A stretch of 42,137 bases of DNA from JAGOTP01 sp964600845 (lineage in GTDB: Bacteria; Patescibacteriota; Patescibacteriia; 2-12-FULL-60-25): contig CAZRJW010000009.1 in NCBI GenBank assembly GCA_964600845.1, positions 1 through 42,137 of the forward strand, in the 5' to 3' direction. The position numbers and the translations under genes were made by a program. The notes beneath the pieces were generated by a model that was not told where the DNA came from, ran no database searches, and saw only the letters and a list, made by a program, of their open reading frames with translations. Of this stretch, positions 25,183 to 34,555 are shown piece after piece. Every line of letters starts with the position of its first letter. Within the stretch, counting starts at the first letter, position 1.

Positions 25183-26785
25183 GGTGACCACACCGCAAAC
25201 GACGGTAATCGCTGCTGCCGGGAGCCGGCGGGCAACGATCCGCATCGACAGCGCTAGGGACTCCGGTCCCGTTGCAGCACTGCTGCATGAGCCGGCGCCG
25301 GATATCGCGCGCCTGACGCTGTTCAGGCGTCTCCGTCCGCCGATGAGCACGACGATCGCGCCCCCGACGGGTGGGCTGAACCGGTTCCGAGCTCCCCGCG
25401 TCAGCGATGACGAGAGCAGTGGTACCAGCGTCCTCGCTGAGCTGCGCGTTCGCCACGACGTTCGTCACGTCGGAGCTGATCGCAGCATCGGTCGAGGGCA
25501 GGCTCGCGTCATGCGTGACGACGAGAGCGGAAGGCATGGGTCGAGCGGTCGCCGCGTCAGGTCGAGAACGCGGAGGGGTACTCCGCAAGACCTGGGCGGC
25601 GATGAGCACGATGGCCACGAGAGCCGCCGCTGCGCTACCCGCTCCCAGCATGACCCGCCGCGGCATTCCTACGGCGGAGAGGTCGTTCTGGGTGGTCGTG
25701 GGCGCGAGCGTCTCTTTGCCAGTCGCCTTCGCGGGCTGGACATCGGAGCGCGGCGTTCCAGGGTTGCTCGTCGAGACCTCGAGCACGAGCACTTCGGTGA
25801 GCTCGCTGATCGGGTTGAAGCTCGAAGGCTCCTCGGGCTTCGGAAGCCCACCCTGTGCATAGAGGATCAAACACATGTCGAACATGTCGTTGAACCGCTT
25901 GTCGGGGTCGGGCTCGAGCGCGACGCGCAGCATCGCCTTCAGATCGTCCGGCACCCAGTCGGGCAGGAGCTCGATCCACATGTCGGGCCCGAGCTTCATC
26001 GCCTGGAGCCGGTCATGCATGAGCTTCACGACGTTGATGTTATCCGCGTCGGGCGGATTATAGGGCACCACGCCCGTGATGATCTCATACAGCACGCAGG
26101 CGAATGAGAACTGGTCCGCCTTCGGACCGAGGTTCTCGTCACCGCGACACTGCTCGGGCGGCATGTACTGCGGCGTACCGAGCACTGCGCCGTCCTGCGT
26201 GAGCTTCGTCGTGCGTCGGGTGACCGCCATGAGGCGGGCGATCCCGAAGTCGATGAGCTTCGGCACGATCGACCCATCCGGCTGACGCGCCAGGAAGAGG
26301 TTCGACGGCTTCACGTCGCGATGGACGATTTCGAGGCGGTGCGCGGCGGCCAGGGCGTGTGCCAACCGACCCATGATCGCGCAGTTCTCCATGAGGCTGC
26401 GCGACATCGACCAGGTCTGGCCGCTGCGCAACAAATCACGGTGTGCCTCGAGCTCCGCCTCGAAATCGTGACCGGACAGCCGCTCCATGACCATGTAGGC
26501 CATGCGCGACTTGCCCTGGACCTGCTCGCCGGCATCGATGATGCCGACGATGTTCGGATGCTCCAAGCGTCCGAGGTTCTTCACCTCGCGCTTGAAGCGA
26601 GCGAGGTGGTCACCGCTCGTCGTGGGCGCGACCTTGATCGCGACCCGACGCTTGATGCCCACGGTCTCCGCTTCATAGACGGAGCCCATGCCACCCTCCC
26701 CGATAATGTGGCTGATGAGCCACTTACCGGGCATTCCCTGAGTCGGAGGACCGATATAGCCGCCCGGTTCGATCTCGATCTCCAT
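25178..26785 (-). CDS. Hanks-type Ser/Thr protein kinase, membrane anchored, GC-rich
   Basis: 535 aa from ATG 26785, preceded by GGAAAGG five bases away; an in-frame TTG at 26911 is less likely. The N-terminal kinase domain (~22-300) is complete: glycine loop GEGGMG (30-34 region), VAIK Lys51, HRDVKPSN with Asp157, IDFG Asp179, GTPQYMPPEQ in the activation segment. A proline/threonine linker leads to one membrane helix (379-400) and a ~135-residue outside region rich in Asp, Ala, Arg with CCNGTG, DADRCPP and RCGHH Cys residues. Layout and sequence style recall Myxococcota kinases. Such kinases are uncommon in CPR genomes; GC-rich codons support transfer. Substrate unknown. Confidence 0.9.
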   Translation of the reverse strand: MEIEIEPGGYIGPPTQGMPGKWLISHIIGEGGMGSVYEAETVGIKRRVAIKVAPTTSGDHLARFKREVKNLGRLEHPNIVGIIDAGEQVQGKSRMAYMVMERLSGHDFEAELEAHRDLLRSGQTWSMSRSLMENCAIMGRLAHALAAAHRLEIVHRDVKPSNLFLARQPDGSIVPKLIDFGIARLMAVTRRTTKLTQDGAVLGTPQYMPPEQCRGDENLGPKADQFSFACVLYEIITGVVPYNPPDADNINVVKLMHDRLQAMKLGPDMWIELLPDWVPDDLKAMLRVALEPDPDKRFNDMFDMCLILYAQGGLPKPEEPSSFNPISELTEVLVLEVSTSNPGTPRSDVQPAKATGKETLAPTTTQNDLSAVGMPRRVMLGAGSAAAALVAIVLIAAQVLRSTPPRSRPDAATARPMPSALVVTHDASLPSTDAAISSDVTNVVANAQLSEDAGTTALVIADAGSSEPVQPTRRGRDRRAHRRTETPEQRQARDIRRRLMQQCCNGTGVPSAVDADRCPPAPGSSDYRRLRCGHH

Positions 26786-26967
26786 GACCTTTCCTTTCTC
26801 GAACTTGATCGCAATCCTGCGATCGTTGTTTGGTGTGTGGTCAGTTGTAAGGTACGCGTTCCAGTATGGATCGCCCCCTTCCTTCTGAAGAAAATAGGGT
26901 ATTTTCCTCAAAAGCCAGAGGACGATTCGGTCCTATCATAGCGAATGGACCCACGATGGAACAGGAA

Positions 26968-26996
26968 ATTTAACCAGATTTAGCCATTTTTGTCAA
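26968..26996 (-). promoter_or_regulatory. Promoter of the kinase gene
   Basis: Minus strand TTGACA (26996-26991, perfect -35), 17-base spacer, TTAAAT (26973-26968). The leader is then about 175 bases long, with GGTCC/GGACC and ATTCG/CGAAT pairings near 26920-26955. This long leader is unlike the leaderless core genes. Confidence 0.7.
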
Positions 26997-27029
26997 TGTT
27001 TCTGCAGAAGTGTCCAGGGCCCATAAACA

Positions 27030-27050
27030 GAAAAACCGCTTAAAAGCGGC
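27030..27050 (-). terminator. Rho-independent terminator of the dnaG-rpoD unit
   Basis: On the minus strand CCGCTT pairs with AAGCGG around a 2-base loop (27049-27036), followed by five T (27035-27031). It is 22 bases after the rpoD stop. Confidence 0.8.
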
Positions 27051-27072
27051 TTCTCTGCTTGTGGATGCTTTT

Positions 27073-28437
27073 TTAGTAGTCCGCCAAACGCTTCACGAGA
27101 GGGTGCTGTTGGATCTTTTCCAAGGCTTTGGCTTCGATCTGACGAATACGCTCACGAGTGACATCGAACTCTTTTCCAACCTCTTCGAGTGTGTGTCCAA
27201 CACCGTCTGTAAGTCCGAAACGCATCTCAAGAATCTTCTGTTCACGTGGGTTCAAATCTTTGATGATTTCTTGCACGTAATCTTTCAAGAGCTCAAGGGC
27301 GGCTGCACGGTCTGGCGCGACGTTCTTCACGTCCTCAATGAAGTCTTCAAGGGCGGAGTCTTCTTCGTCATCACCGACCGGTGTTTCGAGCGAGACGGTA
27401 TCCTGTGAAATTTTGATGATGTGACGCACCTTGTCGACGTCTTGTCCCATTTCCGCCGCGATTTCTTCTGGCAATGGTTCGCGACCAAGCTCTTGAATCA
27501 ATTCACGCTCGATCTGCTGGAACTTGTTGATCGTTTCGACCATGTGCACCGGAATACGAATCGTACGTGATTGGTCAGCCAATGCGCGAGTGATGGCTTG
27601 GCGAATCCACCAGGTGGCGTACGTCGAGAATTTGAACCCTTTGCGGTATTCGAATTTCTTGACGGCGCGGAATAATCCAATATTTCCTTCCTGGATCAAG
27701 TCGAGCAGTGACAACGACTTTCCGGTGAACTTCTTCGCGATCGAAACCACGAGACGTAAGTTGGCTTCGATCAAACGACGCTCGGCTTCTTTCTCGCCGC
27801 GTTCTTTACGTTTCGCGAGCGCAACTTCTTCGGCGGCGGTGAGCAATGGAATTTTTCCGATTTCACGCAAGTAGACCTGAATCGAGTCTGCCGTGAGTTC
27901 GAGTGGATCGATCTTGAGCTGGCGTTCGTCGGCACTGTGAAGACCCTGCAAAATACCCAGGCGCTCCTTGTTGCGACCAAGCAGTCCATCCTTCTGCTCG
28001 ACCCAGCTGATCCCAGCGGCGTCTAAGCGATCGACAAAGCCCTCGAAGACATCGATATAATCTTCCACCTCAGAAAACGCGAACACAATTTCTTGTTCGG
28101 TAATAAAGCCACGGGAACGGGCTTTCGCAAACAACTTCTCCAAGGCTTCCGGGGTTGGAGGCTTGGACTTCACGTAGGGACCACGTGGCAAGTGTACAAC
28201 CTTCTTACTTGGCTTTTGATTCTTCTGAGACTGTGGGGCAACCTTCGCCTGTGTTTTTGCCTGAGCCTGTACGGATGCTTTCGCTTGCACCGGAGCTTTT
28301 TTTGCAGGAACAGCCTTAACCACTCCTTTTTTTGGAGCGAGCTTCTTTGCATCAGCGGTAGCCTTCCGCTTTTTTAGCGAGGGCGTGGAGGTATGAAAAA
28401 CATGCTTCACCTTCGAAACGATCTTCTTTAAAGGCAT
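27073..28437 (-). CDS. rpoD: Primary sigma factor (sigma-70, RpoD)
   Basis: 454 aa from ATG 28437. A Lys/Ala/Gln-rich, low-complexity N-terminal ~75 residues replaces most of region 1.1. Region 1.2 (DSIQVYLREIGKIPLLTAAEE), region 2 (LLDLIQEGNIGLFRAVKKFEYRKGFKFSTYATWWIRQAI, named in part: DLIQEGNIGL, FSTYATWWIRQ), region 3 and region 4 (TLEEVGKEFDVTRERIRQIEAKAL, in part ERIRQIEAKAL) are all intact. It recognises the -35/-10 promoters seen across this window. It is 14 bases downstream of dnaG, the classic macromolecular-synthesis arrangement. Confidence 0.97.
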   Translation of the reverse strand: MPLKKIVSKVKHVFHTSTPSLKKRKATADAKKLAPKKGVVKAVPAKKAPVQAKASVQAQAKTQAKVAPQSQKNQKPSKKVVHLPRGPYVKSKPPTPEALEKLFAKARSRGFITEQEIVFAFSEVEDYIDVFEGFVDRLDAAGISWVEQKDGLLGRNKERLGILQGLHSADERQLKIDPLELTADSIQVYLREIGKIPLLTAAEEVALAKRKERGEKEAERRLIEANLRLVVSIAKKFTGKSLSLLDLIQEGNIGLFRAVKKFEYRKGFKFSTYATWWIRQAITRALADQSRTIRIPVHMVETINKFQQIERELIQELGREPLPEEIAAEMGQDVDKVRHIIKISQDTVSLETPVGDDEEDSALEDFIEDVKNVAPDRAAALELLKDYVQEIIKDLNPREQKILEMRFGLTDGVGHTLEEVGKEFDVTRERIRQIEAKALEKIQQHPLVKRLADY

Positions 28438-28451
28438 ACGCACGGGTGGGG

Positions 28452-30269
28452 TTAGTGGAGATCTTGAAATTGCCGCATGAGATCAGCGATCTGAGCTTGA
28501 TCGCCAATACGCTCGGCTTGCCGCATCGCGTCTTCTAACACACGACGACGTTTGGTCAGGCGATCTGCGCGCAGAACACCAACCAAGGAACGTACGTCAC
28601 GTTCGACGGAAGCGGCAGTTTGAGTTAATAGGTCTCGCTCCGCTAAAAAAGCGGCTGCCTCGAAGGCGTCACGCTCCTCCGAACTGAGGTCGGCAGGAAG
28701 CGAAAGGGATGAACCGGCTCTATGTCCGGTGGAAAGGGAACCTTGAATTTGTGGCAAATTATAGGCCTTCACGAGCTTTTCGTAAAGAGAGGTATGCGCG
28801 GGAATCTCGAATTCCTCAACCCTCCAGGCGAGCGCTCCTTGAAAAAGCGAGAAAAGCGAGGAATTTGCCAAAAGTGACGCCAGCAAGAACCGTTCTCGCT
28901 CGAGCTCTCGGGAAGGCAGTTCTTTCGTTTTCTGGGCTTCTTTCGGGGCGGGGGTGGGTTGCATCGCCACTTGAACACGGGTCGTTGCGACCGAGCGCTG
29001 AATCGCCTCTCGGAGCGACGCCTCCCCCACGCCCAAATCCTGCGCCAGACGTCGAAGCCAGCTATCCCGCTCGACTGGGTCCATGATGCGCCGAATTTCT
29101 GGGAGAAGTTCCTGAGCGATCCGCTTTTTCCCTTCGGGGGTGTGAAGCTCCTTTTCGGCGGTGAACGTCTGAATATATAACCAGTCCATGATGCTGACCG
29201 CTGATTGAATAGCGGTCTGCCAAATCGCCACACCTTTACGTACGGCTTCGTCTGGATCTTTTCCCGCGTCGGGAGGAAGCGTGATGATTTTGATTGAAAA
29301 ATCTTGCGCCCGCGCCAGGTCGAGTCCGCGAATCGTCGCCATCTTCCCAGCACTGTCGGCATCGAAAGCGATTGCGAGATTGGTCGTGAAGCGCTTCAAG
29401 AGATGGAGCTGTTCAGACGTCAGCGCCGTACCACTACAGGCGACAACGTTCGTGATCCCAAATTGATGGGATGAGACAACGTCCATATTGCCTTCGACCA
29501 AGACCGCGAGGTCTGCGCGCCGAATTTCACCTTTCGCTTTATCGAGACCGTAAAGCACAGCGGACTTGCGATAGACACTTGTTTCAGGCGTGTTCACGTA
29601 CTTCGCTTCTTTGGCATCGGCCTGCAGAACACGACCGGTAAATCCAACCACATTGCCTTGCACATCAAGGATCGGAAACATCAAACGATCGCGGAAACGA
29701 TCATACACTCCGTCATCGCGTTCACGCTTTGAGACGAGACCCGCACGAAGGAGCTCATCCACGCTCACATCTTTTTTCAGTAAAGCATCCGTCAGCGACT
29801 GCCAGCCATCTGGAGCGTAGCCAATCTTAAAGAGATCGCTCGTGAGATCATCAACCCCACGCTTTTGTAAGTAGGCGCGAGCATGCTCTGCCTGCGGATG
29901 TGTTTGGAGCGCTGTTTGAAAGAATTTCGCCGCCAAGAGGTTCACTTCATGCAAACGATGTTTGTCGCCTGTTTGCTTGGCATCGTACTCCGGCAGGATG
30001 ACCCCGGCTTTTTGCGCCAGGAAGCCAAGCGCTTCACGAAACTCCATCCCTTCGATCTTTTCGATAAAGGTGAAGTGATCCCCTCCTTCATTACAGCCAA
30101 AACAGCGCCAACTCTGACGCGTACGCGACACGAAGAACGAGGGTGACCGCTCCTGATGAAAGGGGCAGCATGCCTTAAAGGCCCCACTCCCAGCGGGTTT
30201 GAGGGGCAAATAGTCCCCGACCAAGTCGACAATATCGAGGCGGGCTTTGATGTCAGCGGTAGAGTCCAT
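28452..30269 (-). CDS. dnaG: DNA primase
   Basis: 605 aa from ATG 30269. The frame stays open upstream to 31304 but that part is the antisense of another gene. CHC2 zinc finger: Cys35, His38, Cys56, Cys59. The catalytic core follows with TOPRIM motifs LVEGNMDVVSSHQFG and IAFDADSAGKMA. The C-terminal ~170 residues are divergent helicase-interaction sequence. Synthesises RNA primers at the replication fork. Confidence 0.96.
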   Translation of the reverse strand: MDSTADIKARLDIVDLVGDYLPLKPAGSGAFKACCPFHQERSPSFFVSRTRQSWRCFGCNEGGDHFTFIEKIEGMEFREALGFLAQKAGVILPEYDAKQTGDKHRLHEVNLLAAKFFQTALQTHPQAEHARAYLQKRGVDDLTSDLFKIGYAPDGWQSLTDALLKKDVSVDELLRAGLVSKRERDDGVYDRFRDRLMFPILDVQGNVVGFTGRVLQADAKEAKYVNTPETSVYRKSAVLYGLDKAKGEIRRADLAVLVEGNMDVVSSHQFGITNVVACSGTALTSEQLHLLKRFTTNLAIAFDADSAGKMATIRGLDLARAQDFSIKIITLPPDAGKDPDEAVRKGVAIWQTAIQSAVSIMDWLYIQTFTAEKELHTPEGKKRIAQELLPEIRRIMDPVERDSWLRRLAQDLGVGEASLREAIQRSVATTRVQVAMQPTPAPKEAQKTKELPSRELERERFLLASLLANSSLFSLFQGALAWRVEEFEIPAHTSLYEKLVKAYNLPQIQGSLSTGHRAGSSLSLPADLSSEERDAFEAAAFLAERDLLTQTAASVERDVRSLVGVLRADRLTKRRRVLEDAMRQAERIGDQAQIADLMRQFQDLH

Positions 30270-30389
30270 GGGTACGAAGGTCAACGAGATACCCTGAACG
30301 TAGCATGCTTGCATCTTTTCCAAAAATGAAGCACTGTCCGCGGTCGCGCGAAGACCATTCCACCCCGCGTGACAGACTAAGGAGAACTC

Positions 30390-31259
30390 GTGAGCACCGC
30401 CGCCAAGACTATCGCCCTCTTTCCGTTCGCCCGAGTGATTGCGGCCTTCACCCAGTTCCTCGGACTCTCGATCGAGGAGGTTCACCTCCTCTCGATCCTC
30501 CGCCGGTACGCCATCCGCGTCGTTGCCGATGACACGGGTCGAGAACCGAGGCGCGTCGAGCTTCTGGACGGCCTCAAACCTCGATCTGCACAGAACTCGC
30601 GCCTCGCGGTCGAGTGGGTCAATATCGCGGCCCCGGTCCCCTCGAGGTACATCGACATTCTGAGGGATCCGTCCGCTGACGATCTCGAAGCGCCCGACCT
30701 CCCGCGCCTGATCGCGAACTACGCCCTGGCTACCGAGGCTTCTCGCTACGGGGTCAACACGGGCTTCTACGTGAGAAGCCCGACTCCGCAGGGAAGCATC
30801 AAGCTCGTCATCCAAGACGGGCGCATCTCTGCCCCAGAAGGGTGGATCACACCAACCGAGGTCGAATACGCCACCGCACTCTGCGGCGGAATCGCCGAGA
30901 TGGCAGACCTTGCGTCGCTCGAAGAACTGCAGAGCGCGTCCGTTGACCTCGGCAAGCTTCTGGCGAATGGGCGCATCACAAAGAGCTCCGATGGGGGCAT
31001 TCGTGGGCGCTTCAGGGGGATCGATCTGATCAAGATCTCCCCCAATGGAGCGGTCGAAGTCTTGAATGCCCCGGCTGTGTATGCGCATTCGATGGAACAA
31101 GTCGTCGTGCTCTGCGCCAGTCTCTGGGCTGCGAGCGTGACTCAACGTACCATCGAATTCGCGTCGCAGTTCAACATCAAAACGCGCACCGGCTGGAAGA
31201 TGCTCCACCTGCGCTGCTTGGATGGCATCATCACAGAACAACCGACATCCCCCGCTTGA
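30390..31259 (+). CDS. GC-rich orphan gene, 289 aa, function unknown
   Basis: Not recognised. GTG start at 30390 preceded by AAGGAG (30378-30383), six bases away. The protein looks soluble and globular: an N-terminal region (AKTIALFPFARVIAAFTQFLGLSIEEVHLL in part), a central part with evenly mixed helices and strands, and no Cys motif, signal peptide or membrane helix. Transcribed divergently from dnaG. Codon third positions are nearly all G/C, in contrast to dnaG. Ends in the 3' element that is repeated after 32368. Confidence 0.75.
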   Translation: MSTAAKTIALFPFARVIAAFTQFLGLSIEEVHLLSILRRYAIRVVADDTGREPRRVELLDGLKPRSAQNSRLAVEWVNIAAPVPSRYIDILRDPSADDLEAPDLPRLIANYALATEASRYGVNTGFYVRSPTPQGSIKLVIQDGRISAPEGWITPTEVEYATALCGGIAEMADLASLEELQSASVDLGKLLANGRITKSSDGGIRGRFRGIDLIKISPNGAVEVLNAPAVYAHSMEQVVVLCASLWAASVTQRTIEFASQFNIKTRTGWKMLHLRCLDGIITEQPTSPA

Positions 31260-31262
31260 TGT

Positions 31263-31313
31263 CGTCAGACGGTCTGAGGCCCACCGTACGAAAAGGGGCC
31301 TCATTTCTATTCC
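31263..31313 (+). terminator. Terminator in shared 3' element, copy 1
   Basis: GAGGCCC (31276-31282) pairs with GGGCCTC (31296-31302), followed by ATTTCTATT. A small palindrome TCAGAC-G-GTCTGA (31265-31277) stands before it. About 50 bases align nearly base for base with 32408-32460. Confidence 0.8.
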
Positions 31314-31400
31314 AGCGGGCCTTCCCTGGGCAAAGAATAAATATTGTGTTATAAAACCGGCCGCGTGGAATCAGGCCTATCCACAGAAATGGAGGAGCTG

Positions 31401-31835
31401 ATGACAGTAGCGAGTAGAACGAACGTGACAGGAGTTGTGTGGCGTGTCCTCACAGAAGAGGAGCAGAGCCTCTTGCGAGAGGCAGTGCGACGAATTTTCA
31501 AAGCGATCGATCAGAAGCTGCTGCCGGCGCTCGAGTTACCGGAGAAACTCGAGCCTCGAACATCGCTCGCTGAAGAACTCGTCCATTACATCGCGCGGAA
31601 GCTGGTGCTCCAAGAGAGCACCGCCCCTGACAATCGATTTATCAAATTCGTGATTGATGGAACAAGTCTATTGGTCGACGAATCGGTAAGCGGTGTACGC
31701 GGAAAGGGAGATCTCACCTTCGTCCTCGTAGCCGTTCTTCTCTTCCTCACACTGAAAGGCTATAAGCTCACCCTCCCAGAGCTTCGACTGAACGTGTGTC
31801 TGAAAGGCGGCTGGATCTATCGCCTTCCGCAGTAA
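31401..31835 (+). CDS. GC-rich orphan gene, 144 aa, function unknown
   Basis: Not recognised. ATG 31401 with GGAGG (31391-31395) five bases upstream; the longer frame to 31344 has no RBS. Helical N-terminal half (EEEQSLLREAVRRIFKAIDQKL), and one hydrophobic segment near residues 108-122 (LTFVLVAVLLFLTLKG) that may be a membrane helix or buried core. A TATAAA box near 31354 could be the -10. Followed 44 bases later by the 162-aa orphan, probably as a two-gene operon. Confidence 0.7.
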   Translation: MTVASRTNVTGVVWRVLTEEEQSLLREAVRRIFKAIDQKLLPALELPEKLEPRTSLAEELVHYIARKLVLQESTAPDNRFIKFVIDGTSLLVDESVSGVRGKGDLTFVLVAVLLFLTLKGYKLTLPELRLNVCLKGGWIYRLPQ

Positions 31836-31879
31836 AGACGCGCACACCAAAACAACGCACAGACCGCAAGAGGCAAGTC

Positions 31880-32368
31880 ATGCACGCGATAAAAAAAACG
31901 AGTCGAGGGGAAGTAGGGACCGCATTCGATCGGCGCGAGGGAGAGGCGGACGAAACCTTCCTCAACCGAGTCCGCGTCGCAACCACCGTAGCCGTCATGC
32001 ACCATCTCATCAGCGATGGCTGGCAGCCGACGTGCACCGAAGCTGCTCAATGCCTTTACGATATCCGGTTCAGCTACAGGCGAGACGAGCTGGAGGCCTG
32101 TTTCAATTCGTGGACGATCGCCTCTTTCCGCTGCAACCGCGACGAGCAGGCTTTCACCAAGGTCGGCTTCGACTTCAGGCGGCATGTCTGTATGCTGTCC
32201 GGCGCGATCCTCCTGGCGCTGCTCAACCCCCAGGCGCGACTGACAATCACGTTCGCTGAAAAGAAGGAGGTGTTGGAGCCTACGGATGTGGTCTACACGC
32301 TCACCGAGCGAGGCCTCTTCCGAATGGGCGCACGCCCCGTTTGCGTCTGGTCACGCGATCAGACCTGA
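31880..32368 (+). CDS. GC-rich orphan gene, 162 aa, function unknown
   Basis: Not recognised. I start it at ATG 31880, with AGAGG six bases upstream; the frame is open to a GTG at 31796 inside the preceding gene. Soluble, alpha/beta in look; four cysteines (EAAQCLYD, EACFNSW, FRCNRDE, HVCMLSG) spread through the middle, and a VLEPTDVVYTLTERGLFRMG C-terminal strand-helix. Second gene of a GC-rich pair, ending in the repeated 3' element. Confidence 0.7.
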   Translation: MHAIKKTSRGEVGTAFDRREGEADETFLNRVRVATTVAVMHHLISDGWQPTCTEAAQCLYDIRFSYRRDELEACFNSWTIASFRCNRDEQAFTKVGFDFRRHVCMLSGAILLALLNPQARLTITFAEKKEVLEPTDVVYTLTERGLFRMGARPVCVWSRDQT

Positions 32369-32407
32369 GCGCCAACACAACAACACGCGGACTGCGCTCC
32401 TCGCGGT

Positions 32408-32460
32408 CCGTCAGATGGTTCGAGGCCCCACCATTCACAAGGGGCCTCATCTTATTTTCA
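32408..32460 (+). terminator. Terminator in shared 3' element, copy 2
   Basis: GAGGCCCC (32422-32429) pairs with GGGGCCTC (32441-32448), then ATCTTATTTT. Preceded by CGGAC/GTCCG hairpin (~32391-32410). Aligns with copy 1 at 31263-31313 through stem, loop start (ACC) and flanks. It sits 8 bases from the stop of convergent uvrB. Confidence 0.8.
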
Positions 32461-32467
32461 GAAGTAC

Positions 32468-34549
32468 TTATCTTGCACGTCCATGCCTCACCGGTCGTTT
32501 CTTTGCGACGGCCGCCCGTTCCTTATCCGGCAACGGACTCCCCTTTTCGCGCTTCTTCAATTCTTTTTCTAAAATCACCAACTCGTCGCGCAGAATCGCC
32601 GCAAGTTCGAACTCTAAGTTCTTCGACGCCGCTTTCATTTCTTTTTCTTTCTTCTTTTTCACTTCCATCAAGCTGTCTGTTTCCGCTCCCAACTCGAGCT
32701 TCAAAATATCTTTTACATCCTTTTCTGAGTGCTCTAAACCTAACATTGCGAGAATATCATCCTGCTTCTTGCGAATCGTTTTCGGCGTAATATGATGTTC
32801 TTTGTTGTAGGCGAGCTGCTTTGTTCGGCGACGATCCGTCTCCGCGATTGCGCGCGTCATCGAGCCCGTCATATTGTCGGCGTAGAGAATCACTTGGCCG
32901 CGGACATTACGCGCCGCACGTCCGATCGTCTGAATGAGGGATGTCTCAGAACGCAGGAACCCTTCCTTGTCCGCATCCATAATCGCGACGAGCGATACTT
33001 CCGGCAAGTCGAGACCTTCACGCAAGAGGTTGACTCCCACGATGATGTCATACGTTCCCTTGCGGAATTCCGAGAGAATTTCTAAACGTTCTACTGTTTC
33101 GATATCGCTGTGAATATAACTCACCTTGAATTTTCGCTCTTTCATGAACTCCGTCAGATCTTCAGCCATTTTCTTTGTCAGCGTCGTTACGAGAATGCGC
33201 TCGTCACGATCGATCACTGGCTGCAGACGCTCCAAGAGATCTTGCACCTGACCTACATCAGAACCCTTTGGTGTGACGGGGCGGATGATAACTTCTGGAT
33301 CAACAAGCCCCGTTGGACGAATAACTTGTTCGACCACCTGGTTAGAATTCTGTAGCTCAAACAACGCGGGCGTAGCCGAGACAAAGATCACTTGATCCAT
33401 CTTCTGTTCCAACTCCTCAAATTTCATTGGACGGTTATCGGCAGCTGATGGCAAACGGAATCCATGCTCGATCAGGGTCGACTTACGTGAGCGATCCCCT
33501 TCATACATCCCTCCGAGCTGTGGAACCGTGACGTGCGATTCATCGATCACCAAGAGAAAATCTTTCGGGAAATAAGAAAAGAGCGTATCCGGAGCGGCTC
33601 CACGTGGGCGCCCAGACATCGGCTGCGAATAGTTTTCGATTCCGTTGCAATAGCCAACGTTTTCGATCATCTCCAGATCATAGTGTGTTTTTCGTTCCAA
33701 GCGTTCGGCTTCAAGTAATTTTCCATTATTCTCAAAAAACTCTAAGCGCTCTTTCAACTCTTCCCGAATCGCTTTCAACGCACGCTCACGTTCTGGCCCA
33801 AGTGTAATAAAATGTTTTGCCGGAAAGACCCAAAGATCCTGCTGCTCCTTCTCCGCCTTCTTACTCACCGGATCCATCTTCACGATCCGTTCGACGATCC
33901 CACGCGGCGATTCAATGCGATACACTACTTCTTCGTTCGCCGGCATCAACTCAAGTACTTCCCCACGCGCACGGAATGTTCCACGCGTCAGGTCCGCATT
34001 CGTTCGATTGAATTGCATCGTGATCAACCGCTCCAACACCTGCTCGCGCATCACATTTGAGCCGAGCTCTACATGCAGAACAGTTTGCTCATAGGCCTCT
34101 GGCGCCCCAAGACCGTAGATACACGAAACCGATCCAACGATAATCACATCTTTCCGCGTGAGCAGCGCTTGTGTCGCCGCATGACGCAACCGATCGATCT
34201 CTTGGTTGATCATCGCCTCTTTTTCGATATAGGTATCTGTCCGAGCGATGTAGGCTTCTGGCTGATAGTAATCGTAGTACGAAACAAAATATTCCACCGC
34301 GTTATCCGGAAAGAACGCACGGAACTCGTTACAGAGCTGCGCTGCAAGCGTTTTGTTGTGCGCGATCACGAGCGTGGGTTTTTGCACAGACTGAATCACG
34401 TTCGCAATCGTGAACGTTTTTCCTGTACCCGTAGCCCCAAGCAAGGTCTGATAGCGATCTTTTCGCTCGATCCCTTCAATCAGCTGTTTGATCGCCTCGG
34501 GCTGGTCACCAGACGGCTGATACGGCGCTTTTAACGCAAATTTAGACAT
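32468..34549 (-). CDS. uvrB: Excinuclease ABC subunit B
   Basis: 693 aa. Walker A GATGTGKT (38-45), the beta-hairpin region YYDYYQPEAYI, DESHVT box, motif VI QTIGRAARN, and a C-terminal UVR motif (AAILRDELVILEKEL region). Damage-recognition helicase of nucleotide excision repair; uvrA and uvrC are elsewhere. TAGCAT stands six bases before the ATG, so the mRNA is likely leaderless. Confidence 0.98.
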   Translation of the reverse strand: MSKFALKAPYQPSGDQPEAIKQLIEGIERKDRYQTLLGATGTGKTFTIANVIQSVQKPTLVIAHNKTLAAQLCNEFRAFFPDNAVEYFVSYYDYYQPEAYIARTDTYIEKEAMINQEIDRLRHAATQALLTRKDVIIVGSVSCIYGLGAPEAYEQTVLHVELGSNVMREQVLERLITMQFNRTNADLTRGTFRARGEVLELMPANEEVVYRIESPRGIVERIVKMDPVSKKAEKEQQDLWVFPAKHFITLGPERERALKAIREELKERLEFFENNGKLLEAERLERKTHYDLEMIENVGYCNGIENYSQPMSGRPRGAAPDTLFSYFPKDFLLVIDESHVTVPQLGGMYEGDRSRKSTLIEHGFRLPSAADNRPMKFEELEQKMDQVIFVSATPALFELQNSNQVVEQVIRPTGLVDPEVIIRPVTPKGSDVGQVQDLLERLQPVIDRDERILVTTLTKKMAEDLTEFMKERKFKVSYIHSDIETVERLEILSEFRKGTYDIIVGVNLLREGLDLPEVSLVAIMDADKEGFLRSETSLIQTIGRAARNVRGQVILYADNMTGSMTRAIAETDRRRTKQLAYNKEHHITPKTIRKKQDDILAMLGLEHSEKDVKDILKLELGAETDSLMEVKKKKEKEMKAASKNLEFELAAILRDELVILEKELKKREKGSPLPDKERAAVAKKRPVRHGRAR

Positions 34550-34555
34550 AGACCT

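Noticed and set aside
30270..31304. N-terminal extension of dnaG by about 345 residues
   Set aside because: The extension is the antisense of the 289-aa GC-rich gene; primase homology starts at ATG 30269 with the CHC2 zinc finger at the usual distance.
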